Source: Sinorhizobium fredii NGR234 (GTDB lineage: Bacteria > Pseudomonadota > Alphaproteobacteria > Rhizobiales > Rhizobiaceae). Taken from it: a DNA stretch of 64,000 nucleotides. The stretch spans positions 62,001 through 126,000 of the forward strand of contig NC_012587.1 in NCBI RefSeq assembly GCF_000018545.1, in the 5' to 3' direction. Below are positions 9,654 to 18,463 of the stretch, one piece after another. The notes beneath the pieces are model-generated. The model saw nothing but the letters and a program-made list of their open reading frames with translations, was not told the origin of the DNA and did not search any database. How positions within the stretch are numbered: position 1 is the stretch's first letter; every line of letters begins with the position of its first letter. The translations under genes and the position numbers were made by a program.

Positions 9654-11555
9654 TCAAGCCTGCCGGTTCTTGGCGTTGTTGCGCTTGGCTTTCGGCTTGA
9701 AGTCGCCGGCCGCCTTCCTTGCGTCAGGCTTCCCCTTCTTCTTGCTCCAGGGCTTTTCGTCCCGCTTCTCCGGATTCGTGTCCTGGCTGACGGGAGGCTT
9801 CTTTTCGAACTTGCGTTTCGGCTGAAAATCTTTTTGGCCGCGCTCCGGCTGAGCCTCTGCCGGCCGCGGCCGCTTTTTCGCGAATTCTGGCTTGTCGTCG
9901 CGCGGCCGCGAGCCGTCCGGGGCGCCCGGCAGCGTCTTGACGCGAATGCCCTTCTCCAGCGTCCGGTTCGGGCCGATCGCCGTGAGGAAGCGCTCGGCGC
10001 CGTCGGCCGTCAGTTCGACATAGGTTTCCTCCGGCTGCATGCGGATTGCGCCGATGTCGCGTTTGCTGAGCTTGCCATGGCGGCAGAGCATCGGGATCAG
10101 CCAGCGCGGTTCGGCATTCTGTTTGCGCCCGACCGAGAGCGAGAACCATTGCCCGTCGGTGAAGTCCGCGCGCGGCGCGGCGGCGCTGTCGCCGGTGAAA
10201 GCCGGGGCGTCGCGGCGGGCTTTCTTGCGGTCGTCGAAGAGGGGGACGTCGGAAAGCTCCTCGGGGGCGGAACGGCTCGAGCGGAACTGCCGCACGAAGG
10301 CGGCGGCGAGCTTCTCGGCGCCATGGCGATCGATCAGCGCCTGGACGATTGTCTGTTCGTCGTCGCGCAGCGGCTCGTCGAAGGCCGCATCGGCGATGAG
10401 ACGCTCGTCGTCGCGGCCTGTGACGTCTTCTGCCGACGGCGGCTTTGCCCAGGTGGCGGTGATGCGAGCGCCATCCAGCAGTCGCTCCGCCTTCCGCCGC
10501 TGGTTGACCGGCACGATCAACGCGCTGACGCCCTTCTGGCCGGCGCGGCCGGTGCGGCCGCTGCGGTGCAGCAGCGTGTCCGGATTGGTCGGCAGGTCGG
10601 CATGGATGACGAGCTCGAGGCCCGGCAGGTCGATACCGCGCGCCGCCACATCGGTCGCGATGCAGACCCGGGCGCGGCCGTCGCGCATCGCCTGAAGCGC
10701 ATGATTGCGTTCGTTCTGGCTGAGTTCGCCCGAGAGCGCCACGACCGAGAAGCCGCGATTGTTGAAGCGGGCGGTCAGGTGGTTAACCGCGGCGCGGGTC
10801 GAACAGAAGACGATCGCATTGCGGGCGTCGTAGTAACGAAGCACGTTGATGATGGCGTTTTCCCGATCGCTCGGCGCGACGAGAAGGGATCGGTATTCGA
10901 TGTCGCCGTGCTGCTTCTGTTCGGAGGCAACCCCGATGCGCACCGCGTCGCGCTGGTAGTTCTTCGCGAGCGTCGCGATCGAGCGCGGCACGGTTGCCGA
11001 GAACATCAGCGTGCGGCGCTCGGTCGGCGACGCTTCGAGAATGAACTCCAGATCCTCGCGGAAGCCGAGGTCAAGCATTTCGTCGGCTTCGTCGAGGACA
11101 ATCGCGCGAAGCGCGGAGATGTCGAGCGAGTCGCGGCGGATATGGTCGCAGAGCCGGCCCGGGGTGCCGACGACGATATGGGCGCCGCGTTCGAGCGCGC
11201 GCCGCTCGCTGCGGATATCCATGCCGCCGACGCAGGACGCGATCGTCGCTCCCGTGATCTCGTAGAGCCATTCGAGCTCGCGCTTAACCTGCAGCGCCAG
11301 TTCGCGCGTCGGCGCAATGACGAGCGCCAGCGGCGCGCCGGGTGAATCGAACTGCCTCGCCGGTCCGAGCAATGTCGGCCCGAGCGCCAGGCCGAAGGCG
11401 ACGGTCTTGCCGGAGCCGGTCTGGGCGGAAACCAGGGCGTCGGCGCCCTCGAGCGCCGGGTCGAGCATGGCCTGCTGGACCGGTGTCAGGGTGTTGTAAC
11501 CGCGTTTCGCCAACGCCTCGGCGATCGCCGGTGCGATCCCTTCGAACTCTGTCAT
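9654..11555 (-). CDS. DEAD-box ATP-dependent RNA helicase with DbpA-like domain and basic tail
   Basis: This 633-residue helicase probably acts in ribosome assembly or mRNA unwinding. The Q motif region (TPVQQAML) is followed by motif I AQTGSGKT at about 44-51, PTRELA, TPGRL, DEAD, SAT, and motif VI HRSGRTGRAG. A second RecA-like domain leads to a DbpA/CsdA-type RNA-binding segment (about 460-540, RKQNAEPRWLIPMLCRHGKL). The last 100 residues are Lys/Arg/Pro-rich and low complexity, as in other rhizobial DEAD helicases. It is convergent with lysR (29-base gap). Confidence 0.93.
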   Translation of the reverse strand: MTEFEGIAPAIAEALAKRGYNTLTPVQQAMLDPALEGADALVSAQTGSGKTVAFGLALGPTLLGPARQFDSPGAPLALVIAPTRELALQVKRELEWLYEITGATIASCVGGMDIRSERRALERGAHIVVGTPGRLCDHIRRDSLDISALRAIVLDEADEMLDLGFREDLEFILEASPTERRTLMFSATVPRSIATLAKNYQRDAVRIGVASEQKQHGDIEYRSLLVAPSDRENAIINVLRYYDARNAIVFCSTRAAVNHLTARFNNRGFSVVALSGELSQNERNHALQAMRDGRARVCIATDVAARGIDLPGLELVIHADLPTNPDTLLHRSGRTGRAGQKGVSALIVPVNQRRKAERLLDGARITATWAKPPSAEDVTGRDDERLIADAAFDEPLRDDEQTIVQALIDRHGAEKLAAAFVRQFRSSRSAPEELSDVPLFDDRKKARRDAPAFTGDSAAAPRADFTDGQWFSLSVGRKQNAEPRWLIPMLCRHGKLSKRDIGAIRMQPEETYVELTADGAERFLTAIGPNRTLEKGIRVKTLPGAPDGSRPRDDKPEFAKKRPRPAEAQPERGQKDFQPKRKFEKKPPVSQDTNPEKRDEKPWSKKKGKPDARKAAGDFKPKAKRNNAKNRQA

Positions 11556-11708
11556 ATTTTGTCTTTCGGATTTCGGTCGTCGCGCCGGCAGACGAGCGGA
11601 CCACGGCTCGGGTCGTCATCAGGCGGATAGCCGCGGCCAACGTCGCGGCCCTGTTCATTTGCGGCGCTACATACGCGCTGGAAGAGCGAATGTACAGGGG
11701 CGGGGTGG

Positions 11709-12092
11709 TCAGCGCCTGGGGCCGTTGCGGTGCCCGCCGAATTCGTTGGCACCTGGCGCGCCGGGCCAGAGGCAGAGAGCGATGAAGACGATGGGGCTCA
11801 GCACCGGGATGAAGAGGCAGAGCGCCAGCGGGCCGGGATAGCCGATATCATGGAGCCGCTTGATCGCCAGCATGGCGATGGAGACGGTCGAGGCAACGCC
11901 GGAGCCGATCATCGCCAGCGTCCAGAGCGCCAGCGCCGCGTCCTGATCCTCATATTTCAGCATCTGCATCAGGATGATGCCGCCGAGGACAAGCCAGAGC
12001 AGCCAGGAGAGGAAGAAGGGCAGGCGACCGATACGGCCGGAGGGGCTGAAGAACAGCCAGGTCATGCTCGGCTGCCGCCCCTCCTCGGCCAT
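11709..12092 (-). CDS. DUF805-family membrane protein
   Basis: This 127-residue inner-membrane protein of unknown role has the DUF805 start FFSPSGRIGRLPFFLSWLL, three to four membrane helices and the conserved KRLHDIGYPG loop. The ATG at 12092 begins 2 bases after the dapD stop. Another ATG at 12065 (MTWLFF) would also give a normal DUF805 protein and is preceded by GAGGAGGG 13 bases earlier. The gene is probably the second in a dapD operon. The open frame extending upstream over dapD is an antisense-type artefact. Confidence 0.85.
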   Translation of the reverse strand: MAEEGRQPSMTWLFFSPSGRIGRLPFFLSWLLWLVLGGIILMQMLKYEDQDAALALWTLAMIGSGVASTVSIAMLAIKRLHDIGYPGPLALCLFIPVLSPIVFIALCLWPGAPGANEFGGHRNGPRR

Positions 12093-12094
12093 GA

Positions 12095-12952
12095 TCAATC
12101 CCGGAGCAACTCGTTGATGCCGGTCTTGGAGCGGGTCTTCTCGTCGACGCGCTTGACGATGACGGCACAGTAGAGGTTCGGCGCCGGCTGGCCGTTGGCC
12201 ATGGTTGAGCCGGACGGCATGGAGCCGGCGACGACGACCGAATAGGGCGGCACTTCGCCATAGGTGACTTCGCCGGTGGCGCGGTCGACGATCTTCGTCG
12301 ACTTGCCGATGAAGACGCCCATGCCGAGGACCGAGCCCTCGCGGACGATGCAGCCCTCGACCACTTCGGAGCGGGCGCCGATGAAGCAGTTGTCCTCGAT
12401 GATCGTCGGGCCGGCCTGCATCGGCTCCAAGACGCCGCCGATGCCGACGCCGCCCGAAAGGTGCACGTTCTTGCCGATCTGCGCGCAGGAGCCCACGGTC
12501 GCCCAGGTGTCGACCATCGTTCCCTCGCCGACATAGGCGCCGAGATTGACGAAGGACGGCATCAGGATGGCGTTCGGCGCGATGTAGGCGGAACGGCGCA
12601 CGACGCAGTTCGGCACGGCGCGGAAGCCCGCCTTCTCGAATTCGTTGACGCTCCAGCCGTCGAACTTGGAGGCAACCTTGTCCCACCACACCGACTCGCC
12701 CGGACCGCCCTTGACGAGTTCCATCGGGTTCAGCCGGAAGGAGAGCAGCACGGCCTTCTTGAGCCACTGGTTGACGGTCCAGGTGCCGTCGGCGCCGCGT
12801 TCGGCGACGCGCACCTTGCCGCTGTCGAGCAGATTCAGCGCCGCCTCGACGGCATCGCGAATCGCGCCGCGTGTGCTGGTGCTGACGGCCTCGCGATCTT
12901 CGAAGGCGGTCTCGATCGTCTGCGACAGGGAGGCGAGGTCGTGGTTCGTCAT
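12095..12952 (-). CDS. dapD: 2,3,4,5-tetrahydropyridine-2,6-dicarboxylate N-succinyltransferase
   Basis: DapD succinylates tetrahydrodipicolinate, the first committed step of the succinylase route to diaminopimelate and lysine. The 285-residue protein has an N-terminal helical domain, then a left-handed beta-helix of hexapeptide repeats from about residue 120 to 235 ([49 protein letters not shown]). [15 protein letters not shown] is diagnostic. It is followed by a DUF805 gene and read divergently from the LOG gene. Confidence 0.97.
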   Translation of the reverse strand: MTNHDLASLSQTIETAFEDREAVSTSTRGAIRDAVEAALNLLDSGKVRVAERGADGTWTVNQWLKKAVLLSFRLNPMELVKGGPGESVWWDKVASKFDGWSVNEFEKAGFRAVPNCVVRRSAYIAPNAILMPSFVNLGAYVGEGTMVDTWATVGSCAQIGKNVHLSGGVGIGGVLEPMQAGPTIIEDNCFIGARSEVVEGCIVREGSVLGMGVFIGKSTKIVDRATGEVTYGEVPPYSVVVAGSMPSGSTMANGQPAPNLYCAVIVKRVDEKTRSKTGINELLRD

Positions 12953-13257
12953 CGGATTTCCTTAAGTTCGCGTTGTCCAGCAAGCTCTACTGCATAATTC
13001 CTCGAATCGGAACCGATTAAAGGACGGAATCGGCCGGCATTTCAGTGCGCCGCAGCGACCGTTTGCGACCGAAAGAACTGCGTCGCCGCAGCGCCTGGCT
13101 CTGAAAAGTTGAAGGGCCTTTCGGCCCGCTCTCCAAACGGGGGACTTGGCAAGCCCTCGCGATTCCGGCAGAGAGACGCACTTATGACTGACGAGCACAG
13201 GAATGAACGTGTCCGGACGAGATGCCGGCTGTTCGGAACGCGACGGGACGGAGAATT
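12953..13257. other. Divergent gap between dapD and the LOG gene
   Basis: There is no convincing gene here. The only structure I see is a 5-bp stem hairpin at 13114-13127 which, read on the minus strand, is GGGCC-GAAA-GGCCC. It would lie in a dapD leader about 160 bases before the ATG. A GGACGGAG ribosome site for the LOG gene ends the gap. No clear -10/-35 pair stands out. Confidence 0.5.
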
Positions 13258-14157
13258 ATGGGACGCATGAAGAAGCGCAGTTTGCGCGGCAAGGGCGGTG
13301 TCTGGGATCCGCTGGCAGACAGCTCGCAAAGCAGGCAGCGCGCCTCGACCGTTCCCCTGACGCCGCAATCGGCCTCCCCGACCTACCGGCTCGCCTATAT
13401 TGACGATGATTTCCTCTGCCGGGAGGAATTGCGGCCGGTGCGCCTGCAGCTCGAGCTCCTGAAGACGGAGATGATGCTCGAGGAGCGCGGCATCAACTCG
13501 ACCGTCGTCATGTTCGGCGGCGCGCGCATTCCCGAACCGGGCGGCGAGGCCTGGGCGGCCAAGAACGAGACGCAGCGCAAGAACCTGGAAGCGGCCTCGG
13601 TCTATTACGACGAAGCCCGCAAGTTCGCGCGGCTCTGTTCCGAGCAGTCCGCCAAGCTCGGCCACAAGGAATATGTGATCGTTACCGGCGGCGGGCCGGG
13701 CGTCATGGAGGCCGGAAACCGCGGTGCTGCGGATGTCGGCGCGCCGTCGATCGGCCTCAACATCGTTCTGCCGCACGAGCAGGCGCCGAACAGCTACGTC
13801 ACGCCCGAACTCTCCTTCAACTTCCACTATTTCGCCATCCGCAAGATGCATTTCCTGCTGCGCGCCAAGGCGGTGGCGGTCTTCCCGGGCGGCTTCGGGA
13901 CGCTCGACGAGCTGTTCGAGACCATGACGCTGATGCAGACCGGCCGCCTGGCGCTCGTACCGCTGGTTCTGTTCGGCGAGAAATTCTGGCGCTCGATCAT
14001 CAATTTCGAGGCGCTTGCCGAGTTCGGCACGATCGCGCCGAACGATATCGATCTCGTGCATTTCGTCGAAACCGCCGAAGAGGCTTGGGAGATCATCGCC
14101 CGTTTTTACGAAACGGTGGATCCGCGATCGGTGCCGATGGCCTCCGGCCGGCGGTAA
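13258..14157 (+). CDS. LOG-family protein (putative nucleotide 5'-monophosphate phosphoribohydrolase)
   Basis: This 299-residue member of the Lonely-guy / TIGR00730 family carries the two signature loops: VTGGGPGVMEAGNRGA (about residues 142-157) and FPGGFGTLDELFE (about 208-220), which bind phosphate and catalyse N-glycosidic cleavage in family members. It is longer than plant-type LOGs because of an N-terminal extension of about 90 residues, as in the type II bacterial LOGs. The ATG at 13258 (MGRMKKRSLRG) follows GGACGGAGA. Whether the substrate is a cytokinin nucleotide or a general purine nucleotide cannot be decided. It is convergent with the HAD gene. Confidence 0.88.
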   Translation: MGRMKKRSLRGKGGVWDPLADSSQSRQRASTVPLTPQSASPTYRLAYIDDDFLCREELRPVRLQLELLKTEMMLEERGINSTVVMFGGARIPEPGGEAWAAKNETQRKNLEAASVYYDEARKFARLCSEQSAKLGHKEYVIVTGGGPGVMEAGNRGAADVGAPSIGLNIVLPHEQAPNSYVTPELSFNFHYFAIRKMHFLLRAKAVAVFPGGFGTLDELFETMTLMQTGRLALVPLVLFGEKFWRSIINFEALAEFGTIAPNDIDLVHFVETAEEAWEIIARFYETVDPRSVPMASGRR

Positions 14158-14174
14158 TCAACGGACGAACGAAG

Positions 14175-14210
14175 ACCCCTCCCCAACCCCTCCCACCTGT
14201 AGGGAGGGGC
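14175..14210. repeat. CCCCTCCC / GGGAGGGG palindromic intergenic repeat, copy 1
   Basis: A hairpin with arms CCCCTCCC (14187-14194) and GGGAGGGG (14202-14209), preceded by CCCCTCCCCAA, lies between two convergent genes. The same unit recurs at 41806-41830 and 41922-41956. It may act as a bidirectional transcription barrier, but there is no U-tract on either side. Confidence 0.7.
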
Positions 14211-14234
14211 ATTTGCACCCTCTTCAGTGGCCGA

Positions 14235-14948
14235 TCACGCCTCCGCCACCACCCGCCGCAGGAAGCCGGCCAGATCCTCGGTGACGTAGTCGATCTGCTC
14301 GTCCGCGTCGCTGGAGGTCTCCCAGGCTTCCGCGAATTCATATTCGAGATTGCGCGGCACCAGGAGGATCGTCTTCATGCCGAGCGCCTTCGGCACCAGC
14401 AGATTGCGCGGCAGGTCCTCGAACATCGCTGCATGCTGCGTGTCGACGCGGTGCAGGCTCATGAACTTGTCATAGGTATCGCCGGCCGGCTTCGGCAGGT
14501 AACCGGCGGCGACGATGTCGAAGATGTTGTCGAAATGGTCGAGGATGCCGAGCGCGCGCGCCGTCATCTCCGCGTGGGCGACACTGCCGTTGGTGAAGAT
14601 GAACTTGCGGCCGGGGAGCGCCTTGATCGCATCGCCGAGATCGGGATTGGCCGGCACGACACTGTAGTCGATCGCATGCGCCCTTTCGAGAAAATCGTTC
14701 GGGTCGATGCCGTGGTGGATCATCAGTCCCTGGAGCGTGGTGCCGTGATCACGGTAATATTCCTTTTGAAGTTTCTTCGCTTCCGCCGGCTCGAGCGACA
14801 GGAGTTCGGCTACATAGGCCGTCATGTTTTTGTCGATCTGCGCGAAGAGATTGACGTGATGCGGGTAAAGCGTGTTGTCAAGATCGAAGACCCAGTCGGT
14901 GACATGGGCAAATTCTTCGCGGGTCGGCAGGCGGTCGAGCTTTTTCAT
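14235..14948 (-). CDS. HAD-superfamily hydrolase, pyrimidine 5'-nucleotidase type
   Basis: This 237-residue protein has the HAD motif I in WVFDLDNTLYP (about residues 19-29, nucleophile Asp and acid Asp in DLDNT), motif II IFTNGS, and motif III/IV around KPAGDTYDKF and FEDLPRNL. The DLDNTLYP pattern and length are those of the yeast SDT1 / pyrimidine 5'-nucleotidase group, which dephosphorylates UMP/CMP-like substrates. ATG 14948 is used; the upstream extension has no family similarity. The LOG neighbour also acts on nucleotides, so a shared nucleotide-salvage role is possible but unproven. Confidence 0.88.
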   Translation of the reverse strand: MKKLDRLPTREEFAHVTDWVFDLDNTLYPHHVNLFAQIDKNMTAYVAELLSLEPAEAKKLQKEYYRDHGTTLQGLMIHHGIDPNDFLERAHAIDYSVVPANPDLGDAIKALPGRKFIFTNGSVAHAEMTARALGILDHFDNIFDIVAAGYLPKPAGDTYDKFMSLHRVDTQHAAMFEDLPRNLLVPKALGMKTILLVPRNLEYEFAEAWETSSDADEQIDYVTEDLAGFLRRVVAEA

Positions 14949-15051
14949 GGCCGCCTTATGACATGGCGCGCCGGCGAGGAAAACGGATTTATTTCTTGGG
15001 CTCATCCGCTTGCCGATGGATTGTCCTCCCCGCGCGTGCTAGCCGGCAAAG

Positions 15052-15966
15052 ATGGAAACCTGGGTTCTCATCACCGTCGCCGCCGCCTTTCTGCAGAATA
15101 TCCGCTCCTCCATGCAGAAGCACCTGAAGGGTGCCATGGGGACGACCGGCGCCACCTTCGTGCGCTTCGGCTTCGGACTTCCCTTCGCGCTCCTCTACCT
15201 TCTGATGCTCTGGCGCGTCGCCGGCCACCCGCTGCCGGTGCCGAACGCGACCTTCTTCCTCTGGGCTGCCGTCGGCGGCATGGCGCAGATCGCCGCGACA
15301 TTCCTGCTCGTGCACCTGTTCTCCTTCCGCAACTTCGCTGTCGGAACCGCCTATTCCCGCACCGAGCCGGCCCAGGCGGCGCTCTTCGGGCTGATCTTCC
15401 TCGGTGAGAAGGCAAGCCAGGGGACGCTCGTGGCGATCGCCATCTCGGTGGTCGGCGTCATGCTGATTTCCGTTGCCCGCACGACGCTCAGCACCCGCTC
15501 GCTGCTGACTTCGGTCTTCAGCCCTACCGCCGCGATCGGCCTGTTCTCCGGCACCTTCTTCGGGCTCTCCGCGGTTTCCTACCGCTCGGCTTCGCTGGCG
15601 CTGGCACCCAGCCTGCCCGCGCCTGACTTCATGATGCAGGCGAGCTTCACGCTCGGTTTCGTCATCCTGCTGCAGACCGCCGTCATGCTCCTCTGGATCG
15701 TCGCACGCGAGCCCGACGAACTGAAGCGCATTGGTTCGGCGTGGAAGCCCGCTTTCGTCGTCGGCTTCGTCGGCTCGTCCGCGTCCTTCGGCTGGTTCAT
15801 GGCGATGACGCTGCAGCAGGCGGCGATCGTCAAGGTCGTTGCGCAGGTCGAGATGATCTTCACCTTCGCCTCGTCCTTCTTCATCTTCCGCGAATGGATC
15901 AACCGGCTCGAACTCGTCGGATGCCTGCTGATCGTGCTCGGCGTCGTGATGCTGCTGGTCCTTTAG
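15052..15966 (+). CDS. EamA/DMT-family permease
   Basis: This 304-residue integral membrane protein has ten predicted helices arranged as two EamA repeats, starting METWVLITVAAAFLQNIRSSMQK. The substrate cannot be told from sequence; relatives export amino acids or metabolites. It is a single gene, divergent from the HAD gene (103-base gap), and a further 206-base gap follows it. Confidence 0.88.
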   Translation: METWVLITVAAAFLQNIRSSMQKHLKGAMGTTGATFVRFGFGLPFALLYLLMLWRVAGHPLPVPNATFFLWAAVGGMAQIAATFLLVHLFSFRNFAVGTAYSRTEPAQAALFGLIFLGEKASQGTLVAIAISVVGVMLISVARTTLSTRSLLTSVFSPTAAIGLFSGTFFGLSAVSYRSASLALAPSLPAPDFMMQASFTLGFVILLQTAVMLLWIVAREPDELKRIGSAWKPAFVVGFVGSSASFGWFMAMTLQQAAIVKVVAQVEMIFTFASSFFIFREWINRLELVGCLLIVLGVVMLLVL

Positions 15967-16172
15967 GCGGCGATCCCGGCAGCCTCTCAAAATAGGCGCC
16001 CGAAAATCGCGACAGGTATGGGCGAGACTGATGCAAATACCGGTTGGCGAGACACGATCCTATAGCGACATTGCGCGAGAAGACGGTACCATGCAGGCGG
16101 TGCGTGCCGTGGCGAGGGCGAATGGCACGAGGGCAAGATGAGACCTGTCGGGCTTTTCACGGAGGAGATGCG

Positions 16173-16949
16173 ATGAATCAGGAGGAAAGGGCGCGCGTCT
16201 TTGCAGCGCTGCACCGCAAGGGTGACCCGATCGTGCTATACAATATCTGGGACGCCGGCAGCGCCCGCTGCGTGGCCGAGGCCGGCGCCAGGGCGCTCGC
16301 CACCGGAAGCTGGTCGGTGGCGGCCGCGCACGGCTTCGGCGACGGGCAGAAGATTCCGCTGCAATTGCTGGTCGAGATCGCCCGCGAGATCGTCGCGGCG
16401 ACCGACCTGCCGCTGTCGGTCGACTTCGAGGGCGCCTATTCGGAGGACCCGGCCCAAGGGGCCGCCAATGTGGCGCAACTGATCGATGCGGGCGCGATCG
16501 GCATCAACTTCGAGGATCAGGTCGTCGGCAAGGGCGGGGTCCATCCGATCGGCAAGCAGGCGGCCCGCATCCGGGCGATCCGCGAGATGGGGGAACGCCA
16601 GAGCGTCCCGCTTTTCATCAATGCCCGTACCGACCTGTTCCTGCAGGAAAGCGACGCGGCGCGCCATCCGGGTTTGATGCACGATGCGATCGCGCGTGCC
16701 AAGGCCTATGCCGAAGCGGGGGCCAGCGGCTTCTTCGCGCCGGGGCTTGCCGATGCCGAACTGATCGGCAAGCTTTGCGCTCAATCGGCTTTGCCGGTGA
16801 ACGTGATGATGAAGCCGGGTGCTCCGGATCTCGCGACCCTTGCCGCCGCCGGCGTCGGCCGCGTCAGCTATGGACCGTTCCCCTATCGGGCAATGACCGC
16901 ATGGCTCAAGGGGGAGGCGGAGAAGGTTTACGGGAGCGCTGGGACGTAG
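16173..16949 (+). CDS. Isocitrate lyase / PEP mutase superfamily enzyme
   Basis: This 258-residue TIM-barrel protein belongs to the PEP mutase-like group. SVDFEGAYSEDP (about 85-96) holds the metal-binding acidic residues, and GINFEDQ (about 112-118) and NARTDLF are family signatures. The cysteine-containing loop of true isocitrate lyases (KKCGH) is absent, so it is not a glyoxylate-cycle enzyme. Likely activities are oxaloacetate-hydrolase- or carboxyPEP-mutase-like; the reaction is undetermined. ATG 16173 follows a strong GGAGGAG. The frame upstream to 16044 has no support. Confidence 0.85.
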   Translation: MNQEERARVFAALHRKGDPIVLYNIWDAGSARCVAEAGARALATGSWSVAAAHGFGDGQKIPLQLLVEIAREIVAATDLPLSVDFEGAYSEDPAQGAANVAQLIDAGAIGINFEDQVVGKGGVHPIGKQAARIRAIREMGERQSVPLFINARTDLFLQESDAARHPGLMHDAIARAKAYAEAGASGFFAPGLADAELIGKLCAQSALPVNVMMKPGAPDLATLAAAGVGRVSYGPFPYRAMTAWLKGEAEKVYGSAGT

Positions 16950-16972
16950 CCCGGCCGAGGAGACTGATTTGC

Positions 16973-17035
16973 CCCTCATCCGCCTGCCGGCACCTTCTCC
17001 CCGCAGGCGGGGAGAAGGGACTTGCCGCGCCGTTT
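16973..17035. repeat. Intergenic mosaic repeat, left part (interrupted by IS481-type element)
   Basis: This stretch starts CCCCTCATCCGCCTGCCGGC and contains the palindrome CTTCTCCCCG-CAGG-CGGGGAGAAGG. A related unit in opposite orientation lies at 22327-22380. Its continuation is found after the insertion sequence at 18365-18440. Such GC-rich mosaic elements are frequent between rhizobial genes. Confidence 0.75.
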
Positions 17036-18360
17036 TGTCCAGCCGATAGGTGGGTAACACATTGAACCGGATACATGGGTTACAGTTCTTCCCGTAGCTC
17101 GTCCGCAAGACCGACGGCTGGTCGGGGTTGCAAGACGGTTTTGCGGACGAGCCTGCCGCGTTTCTCGTCGATAAAGCCGAGGCGATGGGCGTAGAAGCGC
17201 ATCGCCCATTCGCCGCTCTCCGTCTCCTCAATGGCGACCACCTCTCCGACCAGCGTGGCCGAGACGTAAATCTCCGCGCCCTGCCATTTGACGGCGCCGT
17301 TGTGGCGCACCTTGCGCACCGCGGCCTCGGCCGGATAATCGGGTTCCGGAGGGCTGACCGGCATTTTGCGCGTCGATGCCCGGTAGTGCTCGGCCGGCGT
17401 GTCCATGCCGAGCGTCTCGTGCGGTCGCTCCTCATTGTACTCACGCCGAAACGCTTCGAAGGCTTCGGCCTGCGCGGCCCGGTCGGCTGCCGGCGCTTTT
17501 GCCAGCGGCAGCATGGTCAGATGGAAGCGCTCGTGCTTTCCGTTTTGCTGCGGCTTACCTGGCGCAATGCGCTCCAGCGTAATCCCCAGCCGCACGAAGC
17601 GTAGGGATAGCGGCGTCAGTCCGGTGACACCGGCCGCCGCGAAGGGCGGACCGTTGTCGGTCCTGATGCGGTCGGGCAGGCCATGCTCGTCAAACAGCCG
17701 CTCGAACACCGGCCAGGCCTCTTCGTCACCGGTCGAGCCGGTCGCCTCCAGCGCCAGCAGATAACGGCTTTTGACATCCATCACCGTCAGCGGTTCGCAG
17801 CGCCAGCCGTCGCGGGTCGTGAACCAGCCTTTGTGGTCGCCCGTCCATACCGCATTTGGCATCGCCGGCTCCGGCCAAGGGCCGTTGCCGGCCCCCTTCC
17901 ACCGGGCGCGCCGCCGCCCGACCAGCCCGTGCCGATTAAGGATCGCTCCCGCCGTTGAAGCCGACGGCCAAGCCGTCGCCGGGTCCTGTCGCGCCAGCCG
18001 CGCAACGATCTTCTTCGGACCCCATAGCGGATGCGCTTCCTTCTCCGCCACGATCCGCTCCACCAGCTCTGCCGCCGTCGCCCGCCCGTGGTTAAGTGGT
18101 GCTCGCGGCAGATCCTCCAGCCCCGCAGGACCGCGCAGCTGAAAGCGTCTCAGCCATTTATAGCCCGTCTTGCGCGATATCCCGTAGAGCGCGCAAAGCC
18201 CAGCCATCGTCTCCTCGCCGGACAAACATGCCGCAACAAACTTCAGCCGCTCCTCCATGATGCCAGTCTCTCTCCAAACCATCGCCGGTCCTCCCGGCAT
18301 CTAGAGAACTGTCACCTATGTAAACGGTCCGTTCTGTTACCAATCTATCCGGTTCGGACA
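17036..18360 (-). mobile_element. Complete IS481-family insertion sequence, 1325 bp, with GTTT target duplication
   Basis: The element begins TGTCC at 17036 and ends GGACA at 18360. Imperfect terminal inverted repeats of about 50 bp can be followed from both ends: TGTCC..CCG..ATAG..GGTAACA, continuing to TACAGTTCT on the left and GACAGTTCT on the right. GTTT at 17032-17035 repeats as GTTT at 18361-18364, giving a 4-bp target duplication. The single transposase gene runs nearly end to end and its stop lies inside the left repeat. All parts appear intact, so it may be mobile. It interrupts a mosaic repeat and no gene. Confidence 0.88.
17080..18282 (-). CDS. IS481-family transposase
   Basis: This 400-residue DDE transposase starts MVWRETGIMEERLKFVAACL, with an N-terminal HTH (MAGLCALYGISRKTGYKWLRRF, about 26-48), a second HTH-like region and the integrase core with TGDHKGWF, RTDNGPPFA and the Glu helix QQNGKHERFHLTML. 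The ATG at 18282 is preferred over one at 18300 because GGGAGGA lies 7 bases before it. No frameshift or stop interrupts it. Confidence 0.93.
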   Translation of the reverse strand: MVWRETGIMEERLKFVAACLSGEETMAGLCALYGISRKTGYKWLRRFQLRGPAGLEDLPRAPLNHGRATAAELVERIVAEKEAHPLWGPKKIVARLARQDPATAWPSASTAGAILNRHGLVGRRRARWKGAGNGPWPEPAMPNAVWTGDHKGWFTTRDGWRCEPLTVMDVKSRYLLALEATGSTGDEEAWPVFERLFDEHGLPDRIRTDNGPPFAAAGVTGLTPLSLRFVRLGITLERIAPGKPQQNGKHERFHLTMLPLAKAPAADRAAQAEAFEAFRREYNEERPHETLGMDTPAEHYRASTRKMPVSPPEPDYPAEAAVRKVRHNGAVKWQGAEIYVSATLVGEVVAIEETESGEWAMRFYAHRLGFIDEKRGRLVRKTVLQPRPAVGLADELREEL

Positions 18361-18364
18361 GTTT

Positions 18365-18440
18365 CAGTCCCCTCTCCCCGCCAAAACGGGGAGAGGGCTA
18401 GTCCTCGGGTTAAACCCGAGGAGAGGGGCAATTTGAGCGG
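18365..18440. repeat. Intergenic mosaic repeat, right part
   Basis: It contains the palindrome CCCTCTCCCCG (18370-18380) facing CGGGGAGAGGG, then CCTCGGGTT-AAACCCGAGG. It is the continuation of the element broken by the IS at 17036-18360 and lies just downstream of argB. Confidence 0.7.
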
Positions 18441-18463
18441 GAGAGCGACGTGGGGCCGTTCCC

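Noticed and set aside
12093..12983. Extension of the DUF805 frame over dapD
   Set aside because: It is the shifted phase of dapD; DUF805 similarity starts only after 12092.
13114..13127. GGGCC-GAAA-GGCCC hairpin as terminator or riboswitch before dapD
   Set aside because: There is no T-run, no convergent gene to terminate, and no larger conserved fold around it; a five-pair stem may be chance.
12962..13198. 78-codon frame in the dapD/LOG gap
   Set aside because: It has no ribosome site, a Cys/Arg-rich random composition and no hydrophobic or domain pattern.
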